From Anaerolineales bacterium UBA2395 (lineage in GTDB: Bacteria > Chloroflexota > Anaerolineae > Anaerolineales > Villigracilaceae), in NCBI GenBank assembly GCA_002343775.1, contig DDSH01000001.1:303236-367235 (forward strand): a stretch of DNA of 64,000 nucleotides, written 5' to 3'. The notes under the pieces were generated by a model. The model was not told the origin of the DNA. It saw only the letters and a program-made list of their open reading frames with translations, and did no database searches. Shown one piece after another: positions 17,252 to 26,058 of the stretch. A program made the translations under genes and the position numbers. Each line of letters starts with the position of its first letter. The stretch's first letter is position 1.

Positions 17252-18133
17252 ATGAGCAATAAACTTATCGCAGTCACCGGTGCAACCGGTCAACAAGGCG
17301 GTGCCGTTGCCCGCAAACTTTTAGCAGATGGCTGGCAGGTGCGCGCACTGACACGTGATGTAAAAAAACCTGCCGCACAAGAACTCAAAGCGCTTGGGGC
17401 AGAACTCGTTGCAGGTGACCTGGATAACCGAGCCGAACTTGATGCCGCGTTCGAGGGTGTGTATGGCGTTTTCAGCGTGCAGAACTTTTGGCTGCCGAAC
17501 GTGGGTTTCGACGGCGAGATCAAGCAAGGTAAAGCCATTGCCGATGCCGCTAAAGCCGCAGGTGTTCAACACATTGTGTATTCCTCTGTCGGCGGCGCAG
17601 ACCGCGCTCCGGGTGTGCAGCACTTCGAAAGCAAATGGGAGATCGAAAAATACATCCAATCCTTGAATCTTCCATTTACCATCCTGCGCCCAGTCGCATT
17701 CATGGATAACTACAACTGGAGCCGCGCATATATTTTGAGCGGTACGTTTACCGGCTTCGGTTTACATGCAGCCAAGACCTTGCAGATCATCGCCGCGGAA
17801 GACATTGGTGTTTTTGCCGCCCTCGCCTTTGCCAACCCGAAGGAATATCTTGGCAAGACCTTTGAGATCGCTGGTGACGAATTGACCGAGCCTCAGATTG
17901 CCGAAACACTTGCAAAGGTTATCGGACGTCCGGTCAACATCGCGCAAAAGGAAGAGAACGACCAGGAGATGAACGCCATGCTGCGCTTCTTCAACGGCAA
18001 AGGCTACACCGCGGATATTGCCGCGCTTCGCAAACTCCACTCGGGCTTGTTGAGCTTCGAACAATATCTTCGCAGGAACGGCTGGGAAAACCAACAGCCA
18101 ATCCCGATCCCTGAAAACTCGGGTTGGGGATAA
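17252..18133 (+). CDS. NmrA-family NAD(P)-binding oxidoreductase-like protein
   Basis: This 293-residue Rossmann protein has the dinucleotide motif VTGATGQQGGAVARKL at residues 8-23. It has the NmrA/HSCARG pattern GVYGVFSVQNFW and VYSSVGGADRAPGVQHFESKWEIEKY. The usual SDR Tyr-x-x-x-Lys is replaced by an H-F-x-S-K-x-x-x-E pattern, as in NmrA regulators that sense NADP but lack catalysis. It is the third gene of the marR operon. It could also be a quinone reductase-like enzyme. Confidence 0.88.
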   Translation: MSNKLIAVTGATGQQGGAVARKLLADGWQVRALTRDVKKPAAQELKALGAELVAGDLDNRAELDAAFEGVYGVFSVQNFWLPNVGFDGEIKQGKAIADAAKAAGVQHIVYSSVGGADRAPGVQHFESKWEIEKYIQSLNLPFTILRPVAFMDNYNWSRAYILSGTFTGFGLHAAKTLQIIAAEDIGVFAALAFANPKEYLGKTFEIAGDELTEPQIAETLAKVIGRPVNIAQKEENDQEMNAMLRFFNGKGYTADIAALRKLHSGLLSFEQYLRRNGWENQQPIPIPENSGWG

Positions 18134-18183
18134 TAAAAACCAGGTGACAGTCACCTAACAATATTTCTCTTTAGAGGTTGATC

Positions 18184-18669
18184 ATGGAAATAACAGCCAG
18201 CCAGCGTTCGTTCTTATCAAAGGTCCATTTTGCCGTGGTCTCCACCATCGCATCTGACGGCATGCCGCACCAGACCGTCATGTGGTACATGCTGGATGGT
18301 GACAAGTTGCTGCTCAGCACACCCAACGGCAGCCTGAAACACAAACACCTCAAACGCGATGACCGCATCTCCGTCTGCGTGGAGAAAGGTTATGCCTACG
18401 TCACCCTGACCGGTCGCGTGACCCTGAACGAACAACCCACCTCCGCTCGAGCCGATTACGACCGACTTGGCAAACGCTATCGCGGGACCTTCAATCCGTT
18501 CATGATCCTCGGCTTCATGCTACGCGGATTAACTTCCCGCCTCAAACGCCGCCTGAGCGGGGCACCTGAACCCAAAGCGGATACTAACCGGATGCAGGAC
18601 ATGCTTTCGCGCGAACGCGTGACCTTGCATATGCAGATCGAAAAAGTTCACAGTAACAGTTTGGACTAA
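18184..18669 (+). CDS. PPOX-class flavin/F420-binding protein
   Basis: This 161-residue split-barrel protein of the pyridoxamine-phosphate oxidase-like class opens FLSKVHFAVVSTIASDGMPHQTVMWYMLDGD, a typical first strand set. SVCVEKGYAYVTLTGRVTL follows. TTTAGAGG precedes the ATG at 18184; an in-frame TTG at 18178 is less likely. These proteins use F420 or FMN in redox reactions. Cofactor choice cannot be settled by eye. The next gene, of the same fold, starts 3 nt after the stop. Confidence 0.85.
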   Translation: MEITASQRSFLSKVHFAVVSTIASDGMPHQTVMWYMLDGDKLLLSTPNGSLKHKHLKRDDRISVCVEKGYAYVTLTGRVTLNEQPTSARADYDRLGKRYRGTFNPFMILGFMLRGLTSRLKRRLSGAPEPKADTNRMQDMLSRERVTLHMQIEKVHSNSLD

Positions 18670-18672
18670 ACC

Positions 18673-19062
18673 ATGTTCACTGAAAAAGAGATTGCTTATA
18701 TTCATTCACAACATTTGGCGCGGTTGGCAACCGTCTCAATCTCTGGTCAGACAGATGTTGCCCCGGTCGGTTTTCGTTTCGACGGAAATACCTTCTTCAT
18801 CACCGGCTTTGATATCACCAAGACCTTCAAATACAAGAACGTGAAAGCAGGCAACGTGTTGGTTTCTCTGGTGATCGATGACCTTGCTTCGGTCCAGCCG
18901 TGGATGGCGAGAGGAATCAAGATCCACGGAACCGCTGAGATCGTGGAAAGAGACGGTCGGGCTTCACTGGTCATCCATCCCAAACGCTTATGGAGTTGGG
19001 GCGTGGACGATGTCGCTTTCAAAGATGGGAAGCCGCTGAGTCGCAAAGCAAACCAAGCCTAA
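18673..19062 (+). CDS. PPOX-class F420-dependent oxidoreductase-like protein
   Basis: This 129-residue protein reads HLARLATVSISGQTDVAPVGFRFDG and then ITKTFKYKNVKAGNVLVSLVIDDL and WMARGIKIHGTAEIVE. This matches the small PPOX subgroup typified by actinobacterial F420-binding proteins (MSMEG_5819-like). It is paired with the preceding PPOX gene and is followed by a very strong terminator. Substrate unknown. Confidence 0.85.
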   Translation: MFTEKEIAYIHSQHLARLATVSISGQTDVAPVGFRFDGNTFFITGFDITKTFKYKNVKAGNVLVSLVIDDLASVQPWMARGIKIHGTAEIVERDGRASLVIHPKRLWSWGVDDVAFKDGKPLSRKANQA

Positions 19063-19072
19063 TCGGTTTAAG

Positions 19073-19109
19073 GACAAAACAGGTCTGAGCAACTCAGACC
19101 TGTTTTGTC
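19073..19109. terminator. Strong 17-bp hairpin terminator
   Basis: GACAAAACAGGTCTGAG and its exact complement enclose a CAA loop. T-runs fall in the distal arm on either strand. Confidence 0.85.
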
Positions 19110-19184
19110 TTAATCTCCAAACTCATGATTGCCACAAGATTATATATAATGTACAATCCGCGCCAATCCAAGGAATCATTCCCC

Positions 19185-20387
19185 ATGCTAAATCTCAACC
19201 TCAAAACCACCCCCTTCCACGAACGGACGTCCGCGTTGTGCCAGCCGCAGAATTGGCGCAAGTGGGCGGGATATTTCGCCGCAGGCTCGTATGAGCACAC
19301 GCTCGACCGCGAGTATTGGGCAATCCGCAATGCGGCAGCGTTGATCGATGTCTCGCCATTGATCAAGTATGTGATTAAGGGAAGAGACGCGGCGGCGCTT
19401 TTGCATCGCGTCACCACACGCAACATCCACAAGATGAGTGTGGGGCAAGTCTTCTACACCGGCTGGTGTGATGAAGAAGGCAAGATGATCGACGATGGCA
19501 CTGTCACTCGCTTCGATGAAACAACCTTTCGCCTGACCGCTGCGGAACCAAATTTGCGCTGGCTGATGATGAATGCGGTTGGAATGGACGTGGAAATTTC
19601 AGAGGTCACAGACGATGTGGCGGCTCTTAGTTTTCAGGGACCGAATACCCGCAAGGTATTGAACAAAGTCACCGAGAAACCAGTGGACGAGTTGAAGTAC
19701 TTCCGCCTGATGACCAACAAAATTAACGGAGTTGAAGTCACCATTTCGCGCACAGGTTATACCGGTGATCTCGGCTATGAAATCTGGATGGACGCGAAAG
19801 ACGCGCTTCCCGTCTGGGATAAGTTAATGGAAGTCGGCGGCGATTACGGCATCAGCCCTGTCGGCATCCTCGCCATGGACATGGCACGTGTGGAAGCGGG
19901 CTTGTTCATGCTCGACGTGGATTACACCTCCGCCAGCCACGCATGGATCGAATCGCAGAAATCCTCTCCCTTTGAATTAGGACTCGATTGGACAGTCGCA
20001 CTCGACAAACCGGGCTACTTCGTAGGTCGCCGCGCGTTGGAAAAAGAAAAGCGTGAAGGCTCGGCGTGGAAGATGGTCGGCTTGGCAGTCGATTGGGTCG
20101 GCATGGAAAAGTTGTTTGGCAAGGTTGGCTTGCCTCCGCAAATCCCCGGCTCGGCGGTGCGCGCCAGTCTGCCCGTGATGGTGGGCAATGTGCAAGTTGG
20201 TTATGCATCCACTTCCACATGGTCGCCTTTGTTGAAGACCTACATCGCCCTCGCACATTTGCAGAAACCATATTACGAAATCGGCACGGATGTGCGCATG
20301 GAAATTACGGTCGAGCATCATCGTCAATATGCACCGGCAAAAGTGGTCAAGTTGCCGTTCTACGAACCCGAGTGGAAAAAACGTTGA
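19185..20387 (+). CDS. GcvT-family aminomethyltransferase-like protein
   Basis: The 400 residues show the folate-binding T-protein fold: LIDVSPLIKYVIKGRDAAALLHRVTTRN, the tetrahydrofolate region TGDLGYEIWMD with RTGYTGD before it, and GILAMDMARVEAGLFMLDVDY. A C-terminal barrel domain is present. This family includes glycine cleavage T-protein and related folate-dependent demethylases (dimethylglycine, DMSP). No other gcv genes are nearby, so a demethylase is more likely than glycine cleavage. A TATAAT at 19145 and AAGGA before 19185 support this start. Two FAD oxidoreductases follow. Confidence 0.85.
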   Translation: MLNLNLKTTPFHERTSALCQPQNWRKWAGYFAAGSYEHTLDREYWAIRNAAALIDVSPLIKYVIKGRDAAALLHRVTTRNIHKMSVGQVFYTGWCDEEGKMIDDGTVTRFDETTFRLTAAEPNLRWLMMNAVGMDVEISEVTDDVAALSFQGPNTRKVLNKVTEKPVDELKYFRLMTNKINGVEVTISRTGYTGDLGYEIWMDAKDALPVWDKLMEVGGDYGISPVGILAMDMARVEAGLFMLDVDYTSASHAWIESQKSSPFELGLDWTVALDKPGYFVGRRALEKEKREGSAWKMVGLAVDWVGMEKLFGKVGLPPQIPGSAVRASLPVMVGNVQVGYASTSTWSPLLKTYIALAHLQKPYYEIGTDVRMEITVEHHRQYAPAKVVKLPFYEPEWKKR

Positions 20388-20389
20388 CA

Positions 20390-20457
20390 AGTTTAAAAGT
20401 TGGAAGGTTGGAAAGTTAAACCTGCCAACCTGAAACCTTCAAACGTTCAAACTTGTT
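20390..20457. repeat. Heptad repeat inverted pair
   Basis: Units of 7 nt built on AAGTT/GGTT (AAGTTTA, AAAGTTG, GAAGGTT, GGAAAGT) are followed by the complementary series (CCAACCT, GAAACCT, TCAAACG, TTCAAAC). The whole can fold back on itself. It may act as a terminator between the GcvT-like gene and the oxidoreductase. Confidence 0.6.
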
Positions 20458-20479
20458 AACCTTGAAACAGAGAAAAACC

Positions 20480-22081
20480 ATGACATCATCCAACACATAC
20501 GACGCAATCATCATCGGCGGTGGTCACAACGGACTTGTGGCTGGCGCATATCTTGCCCGTGCAGGCAAGAAAGTAGTCGTGCTCGAACGCCGACCTATCG
20601 TCGGCGGCGCGGCAGTGACCGAAGAGATCTTCCCCGGCTACAAGTTCACCGAGTTCTCGTACGTGGTGAGCCTGTTACGCCCGGAGATCATCCGCGATTT
20701 GGAATTACCCAAACACGGACTCAAGATTCTCCCGCTGCCCTCCACCTTCACACCCATGGAAAATGGCGACTACCTCGCCGCATGGGATGACCACGACTTG
20801 ACTCGCCGCGAGTTGTATCGTCACTCGCCCAAAGACGCCGAAGCGTATGACGAGTACGCCCGCGTCATGGCGCGTGCCGCGAAAGCCATCAAGCCGATCA
20901 TCAACTTGATTCCGCCCGATCCTTCCTCCATGAGCATCCGTGATCTGATGGGACTTCTCAAGGTCGGTCAATACGCAGCATCGCTTTCTGAAAAAGAACT
21001 CTACATGGTTGCCAAACTCGCCACGCAATCGTCCGCGGATTTGCTCGAAGAGTGGTTCGAGTTCGACGCGCTCAAAGGCACCAAAGCCGCCAGCGGTATC
21101 ATCGGCACCTACCTCGGACCGCGCTCTCCCGGCACGGCGTACGTTTTGCTGCATCACTACATGGGCGAAATTGACGGCGCCTTCCGCGCCTGGGGTTTTG
21201 CCAAGAACGGTTCTGGTGGAGTCAGCGGTGCAATCTATAATGCGACTCAAGCGCTTGGGGTGGAGGTCAGAGTCAACGCGAGCGTGCAGCAGGTCAAGGT
21301 CAAGGGTGGACGCGCCGTGGGCGTCATCCTCGAAAATGGCGATGAACTCGATTCCAAAGTTGTGATGTCCGCCGCCGACCCGAAGCGTACCTTCCTGCAA
21401 TTTGTCGAGCAGAAACATCTGCCCGATGATTTCGTCACCTCGATTCAAAACTTCCGCACACGCGGCTCGTCGGGCAAGGTCAACATCGCGTTGAGCAAAC
21501 TGCCGAACTTCACCGCGCTGCCATACACGGGCAACGGCGCGAACTCGGTTCTGCATCGCGGCGCGGTTTCGATCAGCCCGAGCATTGATTACATCGAACG
21601 CGCCTACGACGACGCGAAGTATGGGCAGATTTCCAAGCGCCCCTACATCGACATGATCTTCCCCTCGATGATCGACCCCGACATGGCGCCTCCCGGACAT
21701 CACGTGATGTCTTGCTTCGTGCAATACGCGCCCTACGACCTCGAAGGCGGTTGGAACGACCAGCGCCGCGACGAACTCGGCGAAGCGGTCATTGCCACCA
21801 TCGAACAATACGCGCCGAACATCCGCGAGTGTATCGTGGGCATGCAGGTCATCTCGCCCAAAGACATCGAACGCATCGCAGGCATCACCGGCGGCAACAT
21901 CTTCCACGGCGAACTGCTGCTGCATCAAATTTTCTTCCTGCGTCCGGCACCGCAATGGGCAGACTTCCGCACCCCGCTCAAAGGCTACTACTTCGGCGCG
22001 AGCGGCGCGCATCCCGGTGGTGGCGTGATGGGCGCGCCCGGCATGTTGGCGGCAAAAGAAATTTTGAAGGATGGATTTTAG
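20480..22081 (+). CDS. FAD-dependent oxidoreductase, phytoene-dehydrogenase/PYROXD2-like
   Basis: This 533-residue enzyme starts with the FAD-binding motif DAIIIGGGHNGLVAGAYLARAGKKVVVLERR. It ends with the C-terminal FAD segment YYFGASGAHPGGGVMGAPGMLAA. The overall order matches COG1233 (phytoene desaturase-like) proteins. No carotenoid genes lie nearby, so carotenoid synthesis is not implied; PYROXD2-like roles are unknown. A paralogue lies at 23949. The gene probably belongs with the GcvT-like gene upstream. Confidence 0.88.
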   Translation: MTSSNTYDAIIIGGGHNGLVAGAYLARAGKKVVVLERRPIVGGAAVTEEIFPGYKFTEFSYVVSLLRPEIIRDLELPKHGLKILPLPSTFTPMENGDYLAAWDDHDLTRRELYRHSPKDAEAYDEYARVMARAAKAIKPIINLIPPDPSSMSIRDLMGLLKVGQYAASLSEKELYMVAKLATQSSADLLEEWFEFDALKGTKAASGIIGTYLGPRSPGTAYVLLHHYMGEIDGAFRAWGFAKNGSGGVSGAIYNATQALGVEVRVNASVQQVKVKGGRAVGVILENGDELDSKVVMSAADPKRTFLQFVEQKHLPDDFVTSIQNFRTRGSSGKVNIALSKLPNFTALPYTGNGANSVLHRGAVSISPSIDYIERAYDDAKYGQISKRPYIDMIFPSMIDPDMAPPGHHVMSCFVQYAPYDLEGGWNDQRRDELGEAVIATIEQYAPNIRECIVGMQVISPKDIERIAGITGGNIFHGELLLHQIFFLRPAPQWADFRTPLKGYYFGASGAHPGGGVMGAPGMLAAKEILKDGF

Positions 22082-22085
22082 TGGA

Positions 22086-22117
22086 AAGTTAAGAAAGAGC
22101 CGATTCTTTCTTAACTT
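22086..22117 (+). terminator. 13-bp hairpin after the first FAD oxidoreductase
   Basis: AAGTTAAGAAAGA pairs exactly with TCTTTCTTAACTT around a 6-nt loop. It lacks a clean T-run, so it may be a weak terminator. It marks the left edge of the AT-rich insert. Confidence 0.55.
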
Positions 22118-22182
22118 GAAGTTGATTCTGCAAAATAGAGTTTTGTCTTTGCTTTAGGTTGAGTGCAGCGAGATGTAAATTT

Positions 22183-22902
22183 ATGACTATATTACCTATT
22201 TTGATGTTTCATGGTTACAAAGATAGATATGCGGATGATTTTCGTTATCTATCTGAAAATGACTATGAAACTAAACATCTTAGCGAGTTAATAAGTTTTT
22301 TCTTGAATCCTAAAGAAACAAAACTATCCGAAAAAACAGTTGTTCTCACTTTTGATGATGGACTCCAGGATTTTTACCAACTCACTTTTGATCTACTGAG
22401 CAAATACAAATTAAAGGCTAGTATTTGTATTCCTACAGGGCTGATACCTAATGACAAAACTAAACGAGAAATTGAACGATCAGAATGTGGAATTCATATG
22501 ACCTGGGATGAAATTCGTGCTTTAGCACAGGAACCACTTATTGAAATTATTCCTCATTCAGTTACTCATACACGGTTAAATCAATTTGATGACCGAATTG
22601 ACAAGAAATCTCAACTTGAATACGAAATTGGAACCAGTCAACGAGTTCTATTTGAAAAACTTGGACTATCAAAACACCCAGAATTCTTCTGCTTCCCTGG
22701 TGGTGCCGGTTGGAAAACAGGTGAAGAGGTAAACCCTGAGGAACGCCTTGTGATTGATGTGCTTCGTGAATACAAATATCAAGGGGCATTGAGAGCCGAA
22801 TTTAATGTAAATGACAAATGGAACCAATATTGTATTCCTCGCTGGAATATCGACCGATTTCCAACGATTGAAGAAGCATTACTAAAGATATTGGAAATCT
22901 AA
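22183..22902 (+). CDS. NodB-type polysaccharide deacetylase-like protein
   Basis: This 239-residue protein carries motif 1 TVVLTFDDGLQDFYQ (the two catalytic/metal Asp residues) and motif 2 IIPHSVTHTRLN (metal His residues), plus FCFPGG (motif 3-like). It has no signal peptide, so it would act in the cytosol. This is unusual for a cell-wall or capsule enzyme and suggests a role on a nucleotide-linked or small sugar. The gene is clearly more AT-rich than its neighbours. Its TAA directly abuts the ATG of the next gene. Confidence 0.85.
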   Translation: MTILPILMFHGYKDRYADDFRYLSENDYETKHLSELISFFLNPKETKLSEKTVVLTFDDGLQDFYQLTFDLLSKYKLKASICIPTGLIPNDKTKREIERSECGIHMTWDEIRALAQEPLIEIIPHSVTHTRLNQFDDRIDKKSQLEYEIGTSQRVLFEKLGLSKHPEFFCFPGGAGWKTGEEVNPEERLVIDVLREYKYQGALRAEFNVNDKWNQYCIPRWNIDRFPTIEEALLKILEI

Positions 22903-23952
22903 ATGAGCATCTACGATCAAAGAGATAAACCTGCCTACGGGCTTTTCAAAATAGAGCCTGATTACGCTAAGAATCCACATATATTGAAATGGTGGAATTT
23001 ATCTCTTGACGAACTTTTGGCTACACAAATTTCTAAATGGCAATGGGTATGGTATTGGACTATTACCGATGAAATTATCAAAATAACACCACCTTCAACT
23101 ATTGAAGATTGGATAAAATCTGATCCGCTTTGTTCAAAATACTCTTGGCATAACATATTGATGAATTTTTCTTCGGCTAGGGCTGAACAATTAGGTCTTA
23201 CAAAATCAATACGCAAACCACAAAAGAAAAAATGCCCTTTGTGTAGCAACGATTTCATTGAAGACTCCTTACCGATGCCTATAATCGAAAGATTAGGAAT
23301 TGACAGATTAGATTTTTGCTCGCCATGCCTTAAGGATTTGATTTTTCAAGGCTCTGGCAAAAACACAGTGTCTCAGAAAAAAATAATTAAATATATCCAA
23401 GACTTAGTTACATTGATTGGTCGAGTTCCACCTCAGAATTTTGGTGAACGCGTTGGAGATTTATTAGATCTGACAAATGATGAAAGATTGGCGTTATTAC
23501 AACTTTTCACAAAAAAACCTAACGAAAAATCTGTCAAGCAAAAATTGGGTTCTTGGCTAAATGCGCTTATTCAAGCAGGTGTTTTAGAAGATGGCACAAG
23601 AAGAGCTAGTAGAGGTATTCAAACTATTGCTAAAGATGGACATATTTGTCTTTCGTTAGGTGAAAAAACAATTGATGAATACCTTTATTCTCATGGGATC
23701 TTTCACGAGAAAGAGCCGAGATACCCGGAAGGGAACTTCAGAGCAGATTTCAAGGTTGGTGATACGTTTATAGAATATTTCGGACTTACGGGTAATCCAG
23801 AATATGATACAAAAACAAAAGAGAAAATTCACTTGTGCAAGAAACACAATATCACTCTTATTGCTATTTATCCTGAAGATTTAGTTAGTCAAAAGAAATT
23901 GGAAGACAAACTCTCTATATTAATTTCAAACAACGACAGGACGCATTCATGA
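22903..23952 (+). CDS. Putative PD-(D/E)XK nuclease-like protein with a Cys4 motif
   Basis: In this 349-residue protein a CPLC...FCSPC zinc-binding motif (about residues 109-145) is followed by a helical region. The C-terminal part has FRADFKVGDTFIEYFGLTGNPEYD, then TKEKIHLCKKHNITLIAIYPED. The D...E-Y-x-G-L pattern with a downstream Lys is that of a small PD-(D/E)XK nuclease fold often found at the tail of helicase-like or restriction proteins. Composition is AT-rich. The stop overlaps the ATG of the second FAD oxidoreductase (ATGA). Function unknown; a DNA-related or defence role is an inference. Confidence 0.65.
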   Translation: MSIYDQRDKPAYGLFKIEPDYAKNPHILKWWNLSLDELLATQISKWQWVWYWTITDEIIKITPPSTIEDWIKSDPLCSKYSWHNILMNFSSARAEQLGLTKSIRKPQKKKCPLCSNDFIEDSLPMPIIERLGIDRLDFCSPCLKDLIFQGSGKNTVSQKKIIKYIQDLVTLIGRVPPQNFGERVGDLLDLTNDERLALLQLFTKKPNEKSVKQKLGSWLNALIQAGVLEDGTRRASRGIQTIAKDGHICLSLGEKTIDEYLYSHGIFHEKEPRYPEGNFRADFKVGDTFIEYFGLTGNPEYDTKTKEKIHLCKKHNITLIAIYPEDLVSQKKLEDKLSILISNNDRTHS

Positions 23953-25421
23953 CAAAACACTACGACACCATCATCATCGGCGCGGGGCACAATGGATTGG
24001 TCGCCGCCGCGTATCTCGCCAAACAAGGCAAAAAGGTTCTGGTTCTCGAACGCCGTGCTATCGTGGGAGGCTCGGTTGTGACCGAATCTTTTGGCGACGG
24101 TTTCGCCGTCGATTCGGTTTTCACAGGTGGTAGCCTTCGCCCCGATATTGTGAAGGATTTGAAACTGCCTCTTCCTGAAGTTAAAGAGAAGCCAGCATTC
24201 ATTTCTCTGCAACCAGACGGCAATCACATCGCGCTCGACGCCGAGTCCATCAAACGCATCTCCGAAAAAGATGCGGCACGTTTCCCTGAATTCGTCCGCT
24301 TCATGGATAAAGCCGCGAGCATTCTCGACACTGCCTATGCCACCATCATGCCGCGCCTGCCCATGAACTTCGGAATCAAAGAAGGCTATGGCTTGCTTGA
24401 ACTCGGTCTCGAATTAAAACTCGCCGGTCGCAAAGACATGCTCAACTTCATCCGCGCCCTGCCGATGACCGCGCAGGAACTCGTGGAAGAATATTTCGAA
24501 TCCGAAATCGTCAAAGCCGCCATCTGCGCCGTTGCCATCCACGGCTCAACGCTGGGACCGATGGGCGCAGGCACCGGTTACACCCTCATCCACAACTGGA
24601 TGAATCGCGGCGGGCTTGCTCACAAGAATGTTGGTAAAGCGGGCGAGATCACAACTGCCTTAGCCAACGCCGTGAAAGCCTTCGGCGGTGAAATCCGCAC
24701 CGAAGCAGAAGTTGCCAGCATCAAAATCGAAAGTCAAATTGCGAAAGGCGTTATCCTCGCAAACGGCGAAGAGATTTCTGCAAATCAAATCTTCTCCTCC
24801 GCTGACCCGAAACACACCCTGCTCAAACTCGTCGGCGCACAGGATCTCCCACCTGAATTCGTCTGGCACACCCAATCCATCAAAATGCGCGGCTCGGTGG
24901 CGAAGATTCACCTTCAGACAAACGGCAATCACGGCATCCCCGCAGGGACAGCCGTCCTCGCCCCATCCATCAAATATCTCGAAAAAGCCTACGACGCGAC
25001 CAAGTACGGCGAGATTTCCGAAAAGCCATATTTGGAAGTCACTACATCAGGCAACACGGTTTCCATCCACTTCCAGTTTGCGCCTTATAACCTGAAACAT
25101 GGAAATTGGAACGTGGAACGCGAAAAAGTTGAAAATCTGGCGATCAATACATTGGCAGAATTCTTCCCCAATCTAAAATCGTCAATCGTAAATCGCAAAT
25201 CCATCACCCCTCTCGACCTTGAAGAAACCTATGGTCTCACCGAAGGCGACATCAACCACGGTCAGCTCATGCTCGATCAGTTCCTGTTCATGCGTCCGAT
25301 ACCGGGTTGGTCAAACCACAAGACGCCCATCGACAACCTCTATCTCTGCGGCAGCGGAGTCCACGGCGGGGGCGGAGTCAGCGGCGCGGCAGGGCGGAAT
25401 GCAGCCAAAGCCTTGAAGTAG
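23949..25421 (+). CDS. FAD-dependent oxidoreductase, paralogue of the 20480 gene
   Basis: This 490-residue protein opens DTIIIGAGHNGLVAAAYLAKQGKKVLVLERR and ends LYLCGSGVHGGGGVSGAAGRNAA, the same COG1233 architecture as the gene at 20480. Composition returns to that of the surrounding chromosome. Before the AT-rich insert the two oxidoreductases were probably adjacent. The ATGA overlap with the nuclease-like gene implies coupled translation now. Confidence 0.88.
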   Translation: MTKHYDTIIIGAGHNGLVAAAYLAKQGKKVLVLERRAIVGGSVVTESFGDGFAVDSVFTGGSLRPDIVKDLKLPLPEVKEKPAFISLQPDGNHIALDAESIKRISEKDAARFPEFVRFMDKAASILDTAYATIMPRLPMNFGIKEGYGLLELGLELKLAGRKDMLNFIRALPMTAQELVEEYFESEIVKAAICAVAIHGSTLGPMGAGTGYTLIHNWMNRGGLAHKNVGKAGEITTALANAVKAFGGEIRTEAEVASIKIESQIAKGVILANGEEISANQIFSSADPKHTLLKLVGAQDLPPEFVWHTQSIKMRGSVAKIHLQTNGNHGIPAGTAVLAPSIKYLEKAYDATKYGEISEKPYLEVTTSGNTVSIHFQFAPYNLKHGNWNVEREKVENLAINTLAEFFPNLKSSIVNRKSITPLDLEETYGLTEGDINHGQLMLDQFLFMRPIPGWSNHKTPIDNLYLCGSGVHGGGGVSGAAGRNAAKALK

Positions 25422-25424
25422 AAA

Positions 25425-25461
25425 CAACAAATGCCAGTAGAACAGTTCGCTGGCATTTGTT
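25425..25461 (+). terminator. Terminator after the second FAD oxidoreductase
   Basis: AACAAATGCCAG and CTGGCATTTGTT form an exact 12-bp stem around a 13-nt loop. Confidence 0.65.
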
Positions 25462-25478
25462 ATGTTACATTGCCGATC

Positions 25479-26027
25479 ATGAAATTCCAAAGAATATGGT
25501 TTAGCGTCGCAGCTGGTATCTTTCTGCTGCTCATCATCCAACTGCTATATGACCCGATCTCCTCCGCAAAGCATTCTCTGGATGTAAACCGCATACAAAC
25601 CGGATATTCACAGGCGCGCGCCCAATGGGAACAGGCGGATATCCGTGATTACACATTCGAGATTCGCGGTTCTTCGCAAAGTATTTGCCCGGTGAACGCG
25701 GTTATTCAAGTGAGAGACAATGCCGTCACCGAAGTTCATCCCTTGGATTTGGATTCTCCACTTCCAACCAGAAAATGGGAGGACCCTTTTTGGGGAAGCG
25801 AGGTTTTCTTATGCAGTTATGCCAACTTTACATTCACGCATATTCTGGATATGGTGTATCACATTCTGCAAACCGCGCCTTCGTCGCTTCTTGCAGCCGA
25901 ATTTGACCCAGGCGCAGGGTTTGTGACCCGCTTTCAGGACGGGATCTTTTCCGGTAACGGCTGGCTCAACCCAAAAGTCAGTGAGTTCTACAACGAATTC
26001 ACGATCACGGATTTTCAAGAACAGTAG
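25479..26027 (+). CDS. Membrane-anchored protein of unknown function, DUF6174-like
   Basis: This 182-residue protein starts with an N-terminal anchor (IWFSVAAGIFLLLIIQLLY). The exported part contains ARAQWEQADIRDYTFEIRGSS, a W-x(6)-DY pattern that I associate with DUF6174, then ICPVNAVIQVRDNAVTEV. ATG 25479 was chosen because the upstream in-frame codons lie in the terminator hairpin of the previous gene. Function unknown. Confidence 0.65.
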   Translation: MKFQRIWFSVAAGIFLLLIIQLLYDPISSAKHSLDVNRIQTGYSQARAQWEQADIRDYTFEIRGSSQSICPVNAVIQVRDNAVTEVHPLDLDSPLPTRKWEDPFWGSEVFLCSYANFTFTHILDMVYHILQTAPSSLLAAEFDPGAGFVTRFQDGIFSGNGWLNPKVSEFYNEFTITDFQEQ

Positions 26028-26058
26028 GAGGTCATGCCAGGCATGACCTCCTCTTTTT
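26026..26058 (+). terminator. Terminator of the DUF6174-like gene
   Basis: AGGAGGTCATGC and GCATGACCTCCT flank a 3-nt loop, followed by CTTTTTATT. The stem begins inside the stop codon region. Confidence 0.8.

Noticed and set aside
20705..22012. Minus-strand open frame of 435 codons
   Set aside because: Antisense shadow of the FAD oxidoreductase, which has full FAD-binding motifs.
20480..25421. Carotenoid biosynthesis cluster
   Set aside because: The two oxidoreductases are of the broad COG1233 type, and no phytoene synthase or other crt gene is present.
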